A stretch of DNA of 64,000 bases from Neorhizobium petrolearium (GTDB taxonomy: Bacteria > Pseudomonadota > Alphaproteobacteria > Rhizobiales > Rhizobiaceae). The position numbers and the translations under genes were made by a program. Positions 26,107 through 34,205 of this stretch are shown here, piece by piece. The notes beneath the pieces are model-generated. The model was not told where the DNA came from. It was given only the letters and a program-made list of their open reading frames with translations, and ran no database searches. Every line of letters begins with the position of its first letter. Position 1 is the stretch's first letter. The stretch covers positions 1-64,000 of the forward strand of contig NZ_JAGGJW010000021.1 of assembly GCF_017873175.1 (NCBI RefSeq), written 5' to 3'.

Positions 26107-28175
26107 GCTATAGACCGGAAATCGATGGGCTTAGGGCTGTCGCTGTTGTTTCGGTGCTGCTGTATCACGCCGGCATATGGCCCTTCACGGGTGGCTACGT
26201 CGGGGTAGACGTCTTTTTTGTGATCAGCGGATACCTGATTTCAGGGATCATCCTGAGAGAAGTTCACGACGGGCTCTTCTCGGTGGTAGGCTTCTATAAT
26301 CGTCGCATTCGGCGCATCTACCCGGCTCTGCTTGCGACCATCATCGTGAGTACCGTCCTTTCGGCCTTCACGCTTTATGCCGACGACTTCAAGGATTTCG
26401 GTCAGAGCGTGGTCGCGACGCTGACCTTTTCATCGAATCTGCTCTTCTGGTTTGAAACGGATTATTTTGCCCCGAACGCGGAACTGAAACCGCTGCTCCA
26501 CACCTGGTCTCTCGCGGTCGAGGAGCAATTCTATGTCCTGTTTCCGCTGCTGCTGATCTTGACGAAGCGCTGGAGTTTTTCCGCCACCTTCTTCATTCTT
26601 TCATCGCTGACGCTCGCAAGCTTTTGCGCTGCGCAATATGTTTCAACGACATTTCCCGTAAGCGGGTTCTTTCTTCTACCGTTTCGGATGTGGGAACTGC
26701 TGGCCGGCGCCTTGCTCGCGCTTTATGAAACAAGATATCCCCGCCTCAAGGGCGGCATCGCGTCGCTCGGCGCGGTTTTGGGACTACTCCTCATCGTCTA
26801 TGCCGTGCTCCGGCTGAACCAAGAAACGCCGTTTCCCGGGGTTTTCGCGCTGATACCCGTGTGCGGATCAGTGCTTGTCATCCGGTATGCGCATTCCTCG
26901 ACCCCCGTGGGTCGGCTTCTGTCGTCCAGGCCAGCTGTTGGCATCGGACTGATCAGCTACAGCCTGTATCTTGTCCATCAACCGATCTTTGCGCTTTACC
27001 GATATGCACGACCGGCCGAGCCCTCATGGCCGGAAATGCTCGGGCTGATTTCTTTGAGCATTCTTCTGGCCGCACTTTCCTGGAAATTTGTTGAACAACC
27101 GGTCAGAAAGGCGAGCTTCAGTTCGCGCAAAGTGTTTGCCGGTGCGACATTCGGCAGTTTGATCCTGATCTGCGTTGGTGCCGTCATTCACGTCAAGTCA
27201 GGGTTTCCGGCCTGGACCCTGGCGCGGCTTTCGCCGGAGCAAGCTGTCGTCTATCGAAATCTGTTGACTGAAAAGAGACGCGTCGACGAAATCGCCGATG
27301 GGAATAGGCTGACGGACTGCATTTTCCGCACAGCCGAGATGAACCAGGTGTTCAAGAACCAGTTCGCCGCCTGCGCAGCCCGTCATGGTCCGGCCCTGAT
27401 GATCGTCGGGGACTCCCACGCGGGAAATCTCTTCGATGCCCTAGCTCCCATTTCGCAGCGCCCCTTTGTCGTTGGATTAAGCAAGGGCTTCTGCCGCGCC
27501 GTCGAAAGCAATCCCCAGTGCTTCTATGACACCCTGCTTGATTTCGCCGAGGAACATTCCTCATCAATTTCGCTCATCGTCTACATGCAGGCCGGCTTTT
27601 ACCTGCTCGACGCCCCGGACGGCACGATCGGCAGCAGGGACATGTTCCACCGCTACGATGGACGCTCCTTCGATGCGAGCCGCCACCGCATAACCTTGAC
27701 GCTCTCCTACCTGCGCAAGCTCTCCCTTCACACCCCGATGGTTTGGCTGGGACCATGGATCGATCCCCATGTCACACAGAACCAACTGGTCGCCAGAGGT
27801 TGCGATGGACTGGCAGCTCTCCCAAATCCGTTCGTCATCCCCTCCTACAGACATCTCGATGAGATGGCCCGCGCCATGGCAGACCAACATCAGATCACCT
27901 ACGTCTCCACGATCAGTGCTGTGAATTTCGACCCGCGCAACGACATTTTGGACTGCCGGCATGTCTATTTCATGGATGCAGACCACTGGAGCGAGGCCGG
28001 CGGAGCAAAATTCGGTCCATTGGTTTTGTCCGCACTTATTCGAACGCTGCCGGATTGGCTGAACCCACCGGATGCTAACCGAAAGAAAAGGGCACCGTTT
28101 TCGCGTCAAACGCGACGTACCGTTCCAACCCCGAGCACAAATGAGCCAACACGTGCGACTTTTTTTCTACCTTGA
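26103..28175 (+). CDS. Acyltransferase 3 family protein with C-terminal SGNH domain (OafA-like)
   Basis: In this 690-residue protein the N-terminal 360 residues form the membrane Acyltransferase_3 domain: YRPEIDGLRAVAVVSVLLYH, VDVFFVISGYLIS, RRIRRIYPALLA and TWSLAVEEQFYVLFPL. The C-terminal periplasmic SGNH domain carries VGDSHAGN with Ser438. The distal DADHW motif gives Asp625 and His628, completing the catalytic triad. In OafA-type enzymes the membrane part moves acetyl groups across the membrane and the SGNH part transfers them to the sugar. It is coupled to lpsL by an ATGA overlap. It is the second O-acyltransferase of the locus, so the polymer may be modified at two positions. Confidence 0.92.
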   Translation: MSYRPEIDGLRAVAVVSVLLYHAGIWPFTGGYVGVDVFFVISGYLISGIILREVHDGLFSVVGFYNRRIRRIYPALLATIIVSTVLSAFTLYADDFKDFGQSVVATLTFSSNLLFWFETDYFAPNAELKPLLHTWSLAVEEQFYVLFPLLLILTKRWSFSATFFILSSLTLASFCAAQYVSTTFPVSGFFLLPFRMWELLAGALLALYETRYPRLKGGIASLGAVLGLLLIVYAVLRLNQETPFPGVFALIPVCGSVLVIRYAHSSTPVGRLLSSRPAVGIGLISYSLYLVHQPIFALYRYARPAEPSWPEMLGLISLSILLAALSWKFVEQPVRKASFSSRKVFAGATFGSLILICVGAVIHVKSGFPAWTLARLSPEQAVVYRNLLTEKRRVDEIADGNRLTDCIFRTAEMNQVFKNQFAACAARHGPALMIVGDSHAGNLFDALAPISQRPFVVGLSKGFCRAVESNPQCFYDTLLDFAEEHSSSISLIVYMQAGFYLLDAPDGTIGSRDMFHRYDGRSFDASRHRITLTLSYLRKLSLHTPMVWLGPWIDPHVTQNQLVARGCDGLAALPNPFVIPSYRHLDEMARAMADQHQITYVSTISAVNFDPRNDILDCRHVYFMDADHWSEAGGAKFGPLVLSALIRTLPDWLNPPDANRKKRAPFSRQTRRTVPTPSTNEPTRATFFLP

Positions 28176-28434
28176 ACTTGCTGGCAGTAGAATGGTCGAC
28201 CCCTTGGGGGTCGAATGTGTGACGCTTGAAGCCGCGGTTGCGGACACGACCGCCGAAATCCGCGCGACGGTCGCCCAGCATCTCCTGCGCGGTGAGCCGC
28301 TGCCACTGATGAGGGTGAGTATCATGGACGACGCCGGTCGGCTGTTAACGAGCATATCTGTCGCGGATGCCTTGAAGGATGTTCTGCCGTCTTGCTTCGT
28401 CAGCCATGGCCAGATGCTCGAAATTCGGCATTAG
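28141..28434 (+). CDS. DUF6894-like small protein
   Basis: The 97-residue protein begins MSQHVRLFFYLELAG and continues with DPLGVEC, a helix-rich AAVADTTAEIRATVAQHLL and a beta-rich C-terminus, VSIMDDAGRLLTSIS. This arrangement fits the short rhizobial proteins grouped as DUF6894, whose function is unknown. The start at 28141 overlaps the acyltransferase end by 35 nt in another frame. An upstream in-frame ATG at 28072 would lengthen the overlap. It is probably a stand-alone gene unrelated to polysaccharide synthesis. Confidence 0.6.
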   Translation: MSQHVRLFFYLELAGSRMVDPLGVECVTLEAAVADTTAEIRATVAQHLLRGEPLPLMRVSIMDDAGRLLTSISVADALKDVLPSCFVSHGQMLEIRH

Positions 28435-28513
28435 GCGCCGCGCGAGCCGAATATGACAGACCTCTAATGCACACCAATTTGATGCCCAAGCGGATAAGGG
28501 TCAGGAGACGCAG

Positions 28514-28720
28514 ATGTCGAGACGAATGAACACTTGCCGATCGGGCAAAACCACCGCTCGACGCAGACCACGAAAGCCGATCAAAAAGAAGATCGAGATG
28601 AGCGAGGTCACGATCGGTCAGCACATCACCCGTGATCGACCTATTGCGTCCACCGCGGAAAGTGGAGATCTGGTTATTCCTTTCAACCGTTTACCGATGG
28701 AGCTGGTTCGGGAAAAATGA
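28514..28720 (+). CDS. Small hypothetical basic protein
   Basis: This 68-codon frame has GGAG 6 nt upstream of its ATG. The N-terminal third is very basic (RRRPRKPIKKK) and the remainder is neutral. I recognise no family. The gap between the DUF6894-like gene and the catabolic island (28435-28901) is otherwise empty. The ribosome site argues for a gene and the biased composition argues against it. Confidence 0.35.
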   Translation: MSRRMNTCRSGKTTARRRPRKPIKKKIEMSEVTIGQHITRDRPIASTAESGDLVIPFNRLPMELVREK

Positions 28721-28901
28721 GGCCGTTCCGACGATGAATGTCGGCGGCATTTGCCAAAGTCGAGCGCATGGCAGGCCGAAGAACATTCAAATGGGAAACA
28801 CGGCCACGTTTCGGTGGTGAGGTCCAACGATCGATATACAAGCACTTATCCGGACTACCTTCGCCACCTTTGCCGGATGCGATGACGGCCGTACGCGGGG
28901 A

Positions 28902-29726
28902 TCACATACGGCCTGATGCCCTCAATATTGCCCGAGTTGCAGCAATGGCCATTTCCGCCCGGCCGAGCGCATCGACCCGTTCAGCGAGCACCCGGTGCGG
29001 GATTTCGACGCTGACGGTCACGTCCACCGGGATAGCGCGGGCAAAGCCGACGAGATCGATGCCACCCTGTCCTGGGAACAGCCGCTCGCCCCGAGCGATG
29101 CGGATCAGCCCCTCATTGCTCGAATCGTAGGGCACAGCCCCGTCGCAGAACTGGACATAGTTGATCCGGCTCCGCGGCAGCGCCGCGATTTCCTCAAGCG
29201 TCGTGGCGGACCGGTCGTAATGCAACGCGTCGACCAGCACGCCGCCATTAGCATGGCCTGCCGCCTCGACGATGGAGAGCGCTGCCTTAAGATCCGGGAC
29301 GGCGGTCCAGGGCATGAACTCCAGATCGGCGGTCAGGCGATGACGGCCGGCAAGCTCGCAGAAGCGGGCGAAGCTTTCGGTGAGCCGCGCCCGCTCGATA
29401 TCGTCGCCGGCGACCAGCACATGCCGGGCGTTGAGCGCTTCGCAGCGTTCGCAGAAACGGGAAAAGAGATCCCAGTCGTTTTCGGCGTTGAGGCGGATGA
29501 TCTCGACATCGCCAACCGAAACACCGGTGTCGGCGAGCGCCGAGCGCACCTCCTTCAGCACCTGTCCGTCTGTCAGGAGCGGATAAGACGGCTCGCCGCT
29601 TGCTGCGGCGGGCAGGATGCGTAGGCCGACCATCTGATAGCCGGCTTTGGCCGCGATGCGTACGGCTTCGACGGGACCGACCTCGAAGGTCGTGAGAAAT
29701 GCGAGAGACAGCGCGTGCATGGTCAT
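28902..29726 (-). CDS. Sugar phosphate isomerase/epimerase family TIM-barrel protein
   Basis: This 274-residue protein has the xylose-isomerase-like (AP endonuclease 2) barrel. Probable metal ligands are visible in strand-end motifs: Glu in LEFMPW, Asp and His in LVDALHYD, Asp in VQFCDG, and Glu in SVEIPHR. Family members include inosose dehydratase, hydroxypyruvate isomerase and 3-dehydroshikimate dehydratase, and the sequence alone does not choose among them. The ATG at 29726 overlaps the NIPSNAP stop in ATGA, so it is the last gene of the minus-strand operon that starts at 34063. In this setting it may dehydrate or isomerise a cyclic keto-polyol intermediate. Confidence 0.82.
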   Translation of the reverse strand: MTMHALSLAFLTTFEVGPVEAVRIAAKAGYQMVGLRILPAAASGEPSYPLLTDGQVLKEVRSALADTGVSVGDVEIIRLNAENDWDLFSRFCERCEALNARHVLVAGDDIERARLTESFARFCELAGRHRLTADLEFMPWTAVPDLKAALSIVEAAGHANGGVLVDALHYDRSATTLEEIAALPRSRINYVQFCDGAVPYDSSNEGLIRIARGERLFPGQGGIDLVGFARAIPVDVTVSVEIPHRVLAERVDALGRAEMAIAATRAILRASGRM

Positions 29727-30334
29727 TTCAGCGGCGAGAAGGAAAGCGGCAGGGCGATCTGGCTGTTCATGTCGGGCGTCAGCCAGTCTGGCCCCCCCTT
29801 CGGCGGCCACTTGCCGTCGGCGACGGATTTCGCGCGCGCCTCCGAGCGGGCGGCAAGGCTTTCATAGGGCCATATCTGCGTCAGGCGTGGCTCGCCGTCG
29901 AGGCCGTACATGGCAATCGTCAGCTTGGAATAGGCCCGGCGCTGTGGCACGGCATCAGCCCATTTGTCCATGGTCGGCACGATGCCGTTGATCTTCGTGC
30001 GGTAAGTGCGGAATTCATAGATGGGACCGTGAGAACCGGGTTCGACCGGCGGCAAGAAATCCAGCGCGCGATAGCTCTGCATGTCCAGCGAAACCAGATG
30101 TTCGACGCAGCCGAAGGGATTGTCGCTCAGCAACGCGCGCTCGCGCTCGGCAAAAAGATCCTCGAGGTTATCGAAGGCGCGCAGCACGAACACGCGGTTT
30201 AGCGTGCCGATATCGGTGCCCCAGGCGCCGCAGAGTCGCCCCTTGCCTTGCTTCACCCAGGCCTCGATGGCGGGTGCTGCCTTGCCGGCGCCGAAAATCA
30301 CCGTGTCGAGCGTTGCAAGTTCATAAAGGTTCAT
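29723..30334 (-). CDS. NIPSNAP family protein, two-domain form
   Basis: The 203-residue protein consists of two tandem ferredoxin-like NIPSNAP repeats. The second repeat starts at about residue 105 with IYEFRTYRTKING, and the first reads MNLYELATLDTV. Bacterial NIPSNAP proteins are often found in catabolic operons, and their biochemical role is poorly defined. The gene overlaps its upstream flavoprotein and its downstream isomerase by ATGA on both sides, indicating strict co-translation. A single-domain relative lies at 46923, beside another flavoprotein block. The proteins may serve as monooxygenase-like or carrier subunits for their flavoprotein partners, which is inference. Confidence 0.82.
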   Translation of the reverse strand: MNLYELATLDTVIFGAGKAAPAIEAWVKQGKGRLCGAWGTDIGTLNRVFVLRAFDNLEDLFAERERALLSDNPFGCVEHLVSLDMQSYRALDFLPPVEPGSHGPIYEFRTYRTKINGIVPTMDKWADAVPQRRAYSKLTIAMYGLDGEPRLTQIWPYESLAARSEARAKSVADGKWPPKGGPDWLTPDMNSQIALPLSFSPLK

Positions 30335-32073
30335 GCCGTTTCCTCCGTTGAAGTCGTTTCGATGCCCTCGACAGGCTGGCCGGCCAGAACGCGGCCGGCG
30401 ATATATCCGAAGGTCATGCCCGGACCGAGCGTGATGCCGCCGGATGGATAATGTCCGCCCATGACCGAGGACATGTCGTTGCCGACGGCAAAAAGGCCGG
30501 GCACGGGCCTGCCGGCGCCGTTTAGCACCCGCGCGGCCGGATCGGTGATGAGCCCGGCGAAGGTACCGAGCGAACCGGGCACGATCTTCACCGCATAGAA
30601 CGGTCCATGGTCGAGCGGCGCAAGCGACGGATTGGGGCCATGCCCGGCATCGCCCTGCACCCGGTTGTAGAGCGCGCGGCCACGATGGAAATCGGGGTCC
30701 TCGCCGCGCGCGGCATGGCGGTTGAAGGCTTGCACGGTCTTTTCGAGCGCCCCGCCGTCGATGCCGCAGGCGCGGGCGAGTTCACCAAGCGTCCGCCCGG
30801 TCTTGAGATAGCCGGACCGGATCGCGGGACCGACGGGAAAGGGAAAGGGCTTAGACCAGCCGAGGCCCCAGCGGCGTTGCGCTGTGTGGTCGGCGATCAG
30901 CCAGGCGACCGGCGGACGCCCGCAAGGCGTCGCCAGGATCAGCGCCTTCATGAAGTCGTGATAGCTGTCTGCCTCGCTGACGAAGCGCCGGCCTTCCGGC
31001 GTGACCGCGATGATGCCGGGCTTGGCGCGCTCCACGAGATGGGGGAAATTCGCGGACGTTCCATCGGGGCGCGGCACCACTGAGACCGGAGCGAGCGCCA
31101 CCGACGAGGCGAGATCGTCCGCCACCGTGCCGCCGGCCTTTTCCCCGAGCCGCAGGCCATCACCGGTATTGCTGCGGGGGGCGGCGGAAAAATGTCCCTG
31201 CCCGCCGCCTGCCTGGGCGGCCAGCGCATCGAGCCGGGCGGGATCGTGCGGAAAGCCGCCGGTTGCCAGCACTACGCCGCGCGCCGCCTTTACCACGATA
31301 TCGCCTCCAGGCGTTTGAAGACGCGCGCCGGTGACGCGATCACCTTCGCGGATGAGTTCGATCGCGGAGGCGCTATCGATCAGAGTGACGGAGAGATCGA
31401 GCGCGGAGCGCATCAGCCGGGCGACGAGCGCGTTGCCATTGACGAGATGCATGCCCCGGCCGTGGATGGCGAGGTCGCGGAAATGACGGGCAAGGCGCTT
31501 GACCGCATGCAGGGCCGAGCCGGGTTTGCGCGAGGCGTTGAAGAAATGTGTCATGTCCGCGCCGCTCGCGATCCCCATGCCGAAGGGGCTTGCGACATCG
31601 AGTGGCGGCCGCAGCTTCTTTACCCATTCGCCCAGTCCTCGCCCGTCGTAAGGCAGGGCCGAGACCGAGCGGCCACCCTTCGCCGCGCCGGCCGTCTCAT
31701 GGAAATCCGGGACGCGATTGCCGTCGATCCAGCGGACGGCAGTGTTCTTGGCGAAGAAAGAGACCATCTCCGGTCCGTTGCTGAGAAAGGCGGAAAGACG
31801 AGGGTCGGAAGCGCGGTTTCCGAGCTCGTTGCGCAGATATTCCATCGGTCCTTCGGGCGCCTCTTCGATCCCTGCCGTCCGCGCCAGCGGATTGCGCGGG
31901 ATCCACAGCCAGCCACCCGACCAGGCCGAGGTGCCGCCGAACACCGCTTCCTTCTCCGCCACGACGACCTTGAGGCCATAATGCGCGGCTGTCACCGCGG
32001 CGGCCAGTCCCGCCGCGCCCGAACCGATGACCAGTACATCGCACCCGAAGGTGCGTATCCATTGCCGTTCCAT
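30331..32073 (-). CDS. FAD-dependent dehydrogenase, 3-ketosteroid-delta1-dehydrogenase-like (paralog 1)
   Basis: This 580-residue flavoprotein is of the fumarate-reductase/KstD type. VLVIGSGAAGLAAAVTAA near residue 14 and EAVFGGTSAWSGGWLWIPRN bind FAD. The C-terminal YAVKIVPGSLGTFAG, then LFAVGNDMSSVMGGHYP and GGITLGPGMTFGYIAGR, are diagnostic of KstD-like enzymes. These introduce a double bond next to a ring ketone. It has no signal peptide. It follows the IclR gene after 59 bp and overlaps the NIPSNAP gene. A steroid substrate is unlikely because no other steroid-ring genes are present. A smaller cyclic ketone is more plausible. Confidence 0.87.
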   Translation of the reverse strand: MERQWIRTFGCDVLVIGSGAAGLAAAVTAAHYGLKVVVAEKEAVFGGTSAWSGGWLWIPRNPLARTAGIEEAPEGPMEYLRNELGNRASDPRLSAFLSNGPEMVSFFAKNTAVRWIDGNRVPDFHETAGAAKGGRSVSALPYDGRGLGEWVKKLRPPLDVASPFGMGIASGADMTHFFNASRKPGSALHAVKRLARHFRDLAIHGRGMHLVNGNALVARLMRSALDLSVTLIDSASAIELIREGDRVTGARLQTPGGDIVVKAARGVVLATGGFPHDPARLDALAAQAGGGQGHFSAAPRSNTGDGLRLGEKAGGTVADDLASSVALAPVSVVPRPDGTSANFPHLVERAKPGIIAVTPEGRRFVSEADSYHDFMKALILATPCGRPPVAWLIADHTAQRRWGLGWSKPFPFPVGPAIRSGYLKTGRTLGELARACGIDGGALEKTVQAFNRHAARGEDPDFHRGRALYNRVQGDAGHGPNPSLAPLDHGPFYAVKIVPGSLGTFAGLITDPAARVLNGAGRPVPGLFAVGNDMSSVMGGHYPSGGITLGPGMTFGYIAGRVLAGQPVEGIETTSTEETA

Positions 32074-32132
32074 TCATCCCCGCTCGAGGGCACGCGGCGA
32101 AGGGACATCCCTGCGATGGAACGGCAGAACGC

Positions 32133-32969
32133 TTACGCGGACTTGCGATCCATCGGGGGAGCCGGTTCCACGGCCTTCACGATTGCTTGAAAATACTGCG
32201 ACGCGGCGGCCGCCTCTCCCAGTTCTGTCGCCGATGCCTGAAGCGCCGGTGCCAGTTCCGCCATGCGCTCGGCCGTCATGCGCACCGCCGGACCGGCGAT
32301 GGAAAGACAACCAAGAACAGGGCCGTTCGTGTGGTAGCGGACAGGCACCGCCATCGCGGCCATGCCCGCGATATAGCTGTCGACCGCCGTGGCGTAGCCG
32401 CGCGCGCGAGCTTCCACCAGTTGTTCGAGAAGCAGCGTCAGGCTTCGCGGCGCATTCGGCCCCGTGCCTTCCGCCTGCCGCAGCAGACCTTGCGCGGCCA
32501 CCCGCGAAAGCGCCTCGTCGTCGCTCATTGTCGAGAGCCATGCCTTGCCGCCCGCGGAGCTGGCAAGGTGTACGACCACGCCCTGCTCCTGCCCCGGATC
32601 GTAGCGCAGCCCGCGGGTCGCGCCCTGCGCCACCGCCACCCAGATCAGCCGGTCACCATCGATCACCGAAAGGCGGATCAACTCGCCCGAACGTGCCGCC
32701 AGCGCATCCAGAACCGGCTGCGCGACATCGGTGATGCCGGCCCGGCCGAGGAAACCGAGCCCCATTGCAGGCAGCTTGATCGTCAGGGCGTAATCGCCCT
32801 GCGCCTGCACCTGCCGTACATAACCGAGGCGTCCCAGTTCCTGCAGCGTGCGATGCACGCCGCTGACGGGCTGGTCGGTTGCCAATGCGATGGCCGAGAC
32901 GGGCAGCCCGGTCGGGTGATCGACAAGGAGTTCGATGATGGCGAGGGACTTTTCGAGAACACTGCTCAT
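32133..32969 (-). CDS. IclR family transcriptional regulator
   Basis: The 278-residue regulator has an N-terminal winged helix (LPVSAIALATDQPVSGVHRTL). A C-terminal effector-binding IclR domain includes RLSVIDGDRLIWVA and SYIAGMAAMAVPV. IclR proteins commonly control aromatic, glyoxylate and sugar-acid catabolism in response to a pathway metabolite. It overlaps the Gfo/Idh gene in ATGA and lies inside the operon that it probably controls. The divergent promoter region at 34064-34205 is the obvious target. Confidence 0.9.
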   Translation of the reverse strand: MSSVLEKSLAIIELLVDHPTGLPVSAIALATDQPVSGVHRTLQELGRLGYVRQVQAQGDYALTIKLPAMGLGFLGRAGITDVAQPVLDALAARSGELIRLSVIDGDRLIWVAVAQGATRGLRYDPGQEQGVVVHLASSAGGKAWLSTMSDDEALSRVAAQGLLRQAEGTGPNAPRSLTLLLEQLVEARARGYATAVDSYIAGMAAMAVPVRYHTNGPVLGCLSIAGPAVRMTAERMAELAPALQASATELGEAAAASQYFQAIVKAVEPAPPMDRKSA

Positions 32970-34063
32970 GGACCGCTTCCGTTGTTGAATACGGTTCCAC
33001 TAATGCCATCCAGAGGCGAAAGGTCAACCGAAACCGCGTGTCCGGTTTCCGCCGCCATGCCGATCGCATCGAGTACAATGAGGTTTGCCGTCGCATCCCG
33101 CGCCGAGACGAGCGGGGCGCCGCCTTCGCGGATCAGGCCTGCGAAATGGGCAAGTTGGGCTTCATAGGGATCGGCGGGTTCGACGGCAAGCGTCGTCGGA
33201 TGCAGCTTGCGCGTCCAGTCCGGTTCGCCTTCCGGCTCCCACAGCGTCAGGTCCGGCAGTGAAAGGCCGGCGCGACTGCCGGCGTAATGATGTGCGCTCA
33301 CCGGATGGGCGGGAAAACGCACGATGTTTTCACCCGCCGACAGGTCCCAGGCCCAGGGGCCGGTCGCCGCATCCGAGATGCACAGCGTCGCAAGCCCGCC
33401 GCCGGCAAAGCTCAGGCAGACCGCTGCGGTATCCTCCACGCCAAACCCCCGCCGCCCGTTGCTGGCAATGGCCTGAACCTTGGAAATTTCGCCGAAAAAA
33501 TGCCGGAGAAGGTCGATTTCGTGGACGAGATTGACGAGAAGCGGGCCACCGGTGCCGGGTGCGCGGCGCCATGCCGCCTCGAAATAGGATGCAGGCTTTG
33601 CCAGTGAACAGGTGACCGTGGCCATGACGAGATCGCCGATCCTGCCCGCCCGGATCGCCTCATGCGCCTTACGAGTGATCGGGTTATGCCGCCGGTGATG
33701 GCCGACGAGCAGGGGAACGCCGGTTTCCTCGGCAACCGCAATCAGTCGAAGTGCTGAGGCCAGGCTCTCCGCCACGGGTTTTTCCACAAGCACGGGCATT
33801 TTGGCCCGCAGCAGCGCTTCGGATATCGGAAGATGGGTCTCGTTTGGCGTTGCGACGATCGCGGCCTTAGCCACCCCCGAATCGATCAGGGTGGCGGCAT
33901 TCGGGAAAACCGGCAGGCCAAGAGAGGTCGCAAGGCTTGCGCCCGAGGGCATCGGATCGACGATTGCGGACAGGCGAAATCTCGGCATGCGCGCCAGCGT
34001 ATCGATGTGTGTACGGCCAATTGCGCCTGCGCCGATGACAGCGATGTCGATTGTCTGCGGCAT
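32966..34063 (-). CDS. Gfo/Idh/MocA family oxidoreductase
   Basis: In this 365-residue NAD(P)-dependent oxidoreductase the Rossmann motif is AVIGAGAIGRTHIDTL (residues about 7-22) and the family motif VEKPVAES holds the conserved EKP lysine. The C-terminal domain contains NLVHEIDLLRHFFGE with the HxxD-type catalytic histidine. Members oxidise hydroxyl groups of cyclitols, sugars and sugar derivatives. I chose ATG 34063, with GGGGAG 8 nt upstream, over a 19-residue longer frame. It is the first gene of the minus-strand operon. A cyclitol-like substrate would fit with the TIM-barrel isomerase encoded downstream. Confidence 0.9.
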   Translation of the reverse strand: MPQTIDIAVIGAGAIGRTHIDTLARMPRFRLSAIVDPMPSGASLATSLGLPVFPNAATLIDSGVAKAAIVATPNETHLPISEALLRAKMPVLVEKPVAESLASALRLIAVAEETGVPLLVGHHRRHNPITRKAHEAIRAGRIGDLVMATVTCSLAKPASYFEAAWRRAPGTGGPLLVNLVHEIDLLRHFFGEISKVQAIASNGRRGFGVEDTAAVCLSFAGGGLATLCISDAATGPWAWDLSAGENIVRFPAHPVSAHHYAGSRAGLSLPDLTLWEPEGEPDWTRKLHPTTLAVEPADPYEAQLAHFAGLIREGGAPLVSARDATANLIVLDAIGMAAETGHAVSVDLSPLDGISGTVFNNGSGP

Positions 34064-34205
34064 TCGATACTCCCCGATCCTGTTTCGACGGATAGCAGAC
34101 AGGAAAACAAAATGGAACATATTTTTATTCTTGAATCATTTTCCACTTTTTGCAATTGTCAGATCCAGAACGGCAGTTGTTTGGGATCTCGGGGAGGAGA
34201 ACCGC
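34064..34205. promoter_or_regulatory. Divergent promoter region of the catabolic island
   Basis: These 142 bp separate the minus-strand Gfo/Idh operon from the plus-strand flavoprotein and LIV transporter operon. The centre (34105-34160) is AT-rich compared with the flanks. Both genes have strong ribosome sites (GGGGAG and GGAGGAG). An IclR-binding palindrome is expected but I could not identify one with confidence. Confidence 0.45.

Noticed and set aside
31192..32190. 332-codon plus-strand frame
   Set aside because: It is antisense to the first KstD-like flavoprotein and the 5-prime end of its operon, has no ribosome site, and its translation is arginine- and alanine-rich without motifs.
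33801..34205. N-terminal extension of the second KstD-like gene
   Set aside because: It covers the antisense of the Gfo/Idh gene and the divergent promoter; ATG 34206 has a strong ribosome site and directly precedes the FAD motif.
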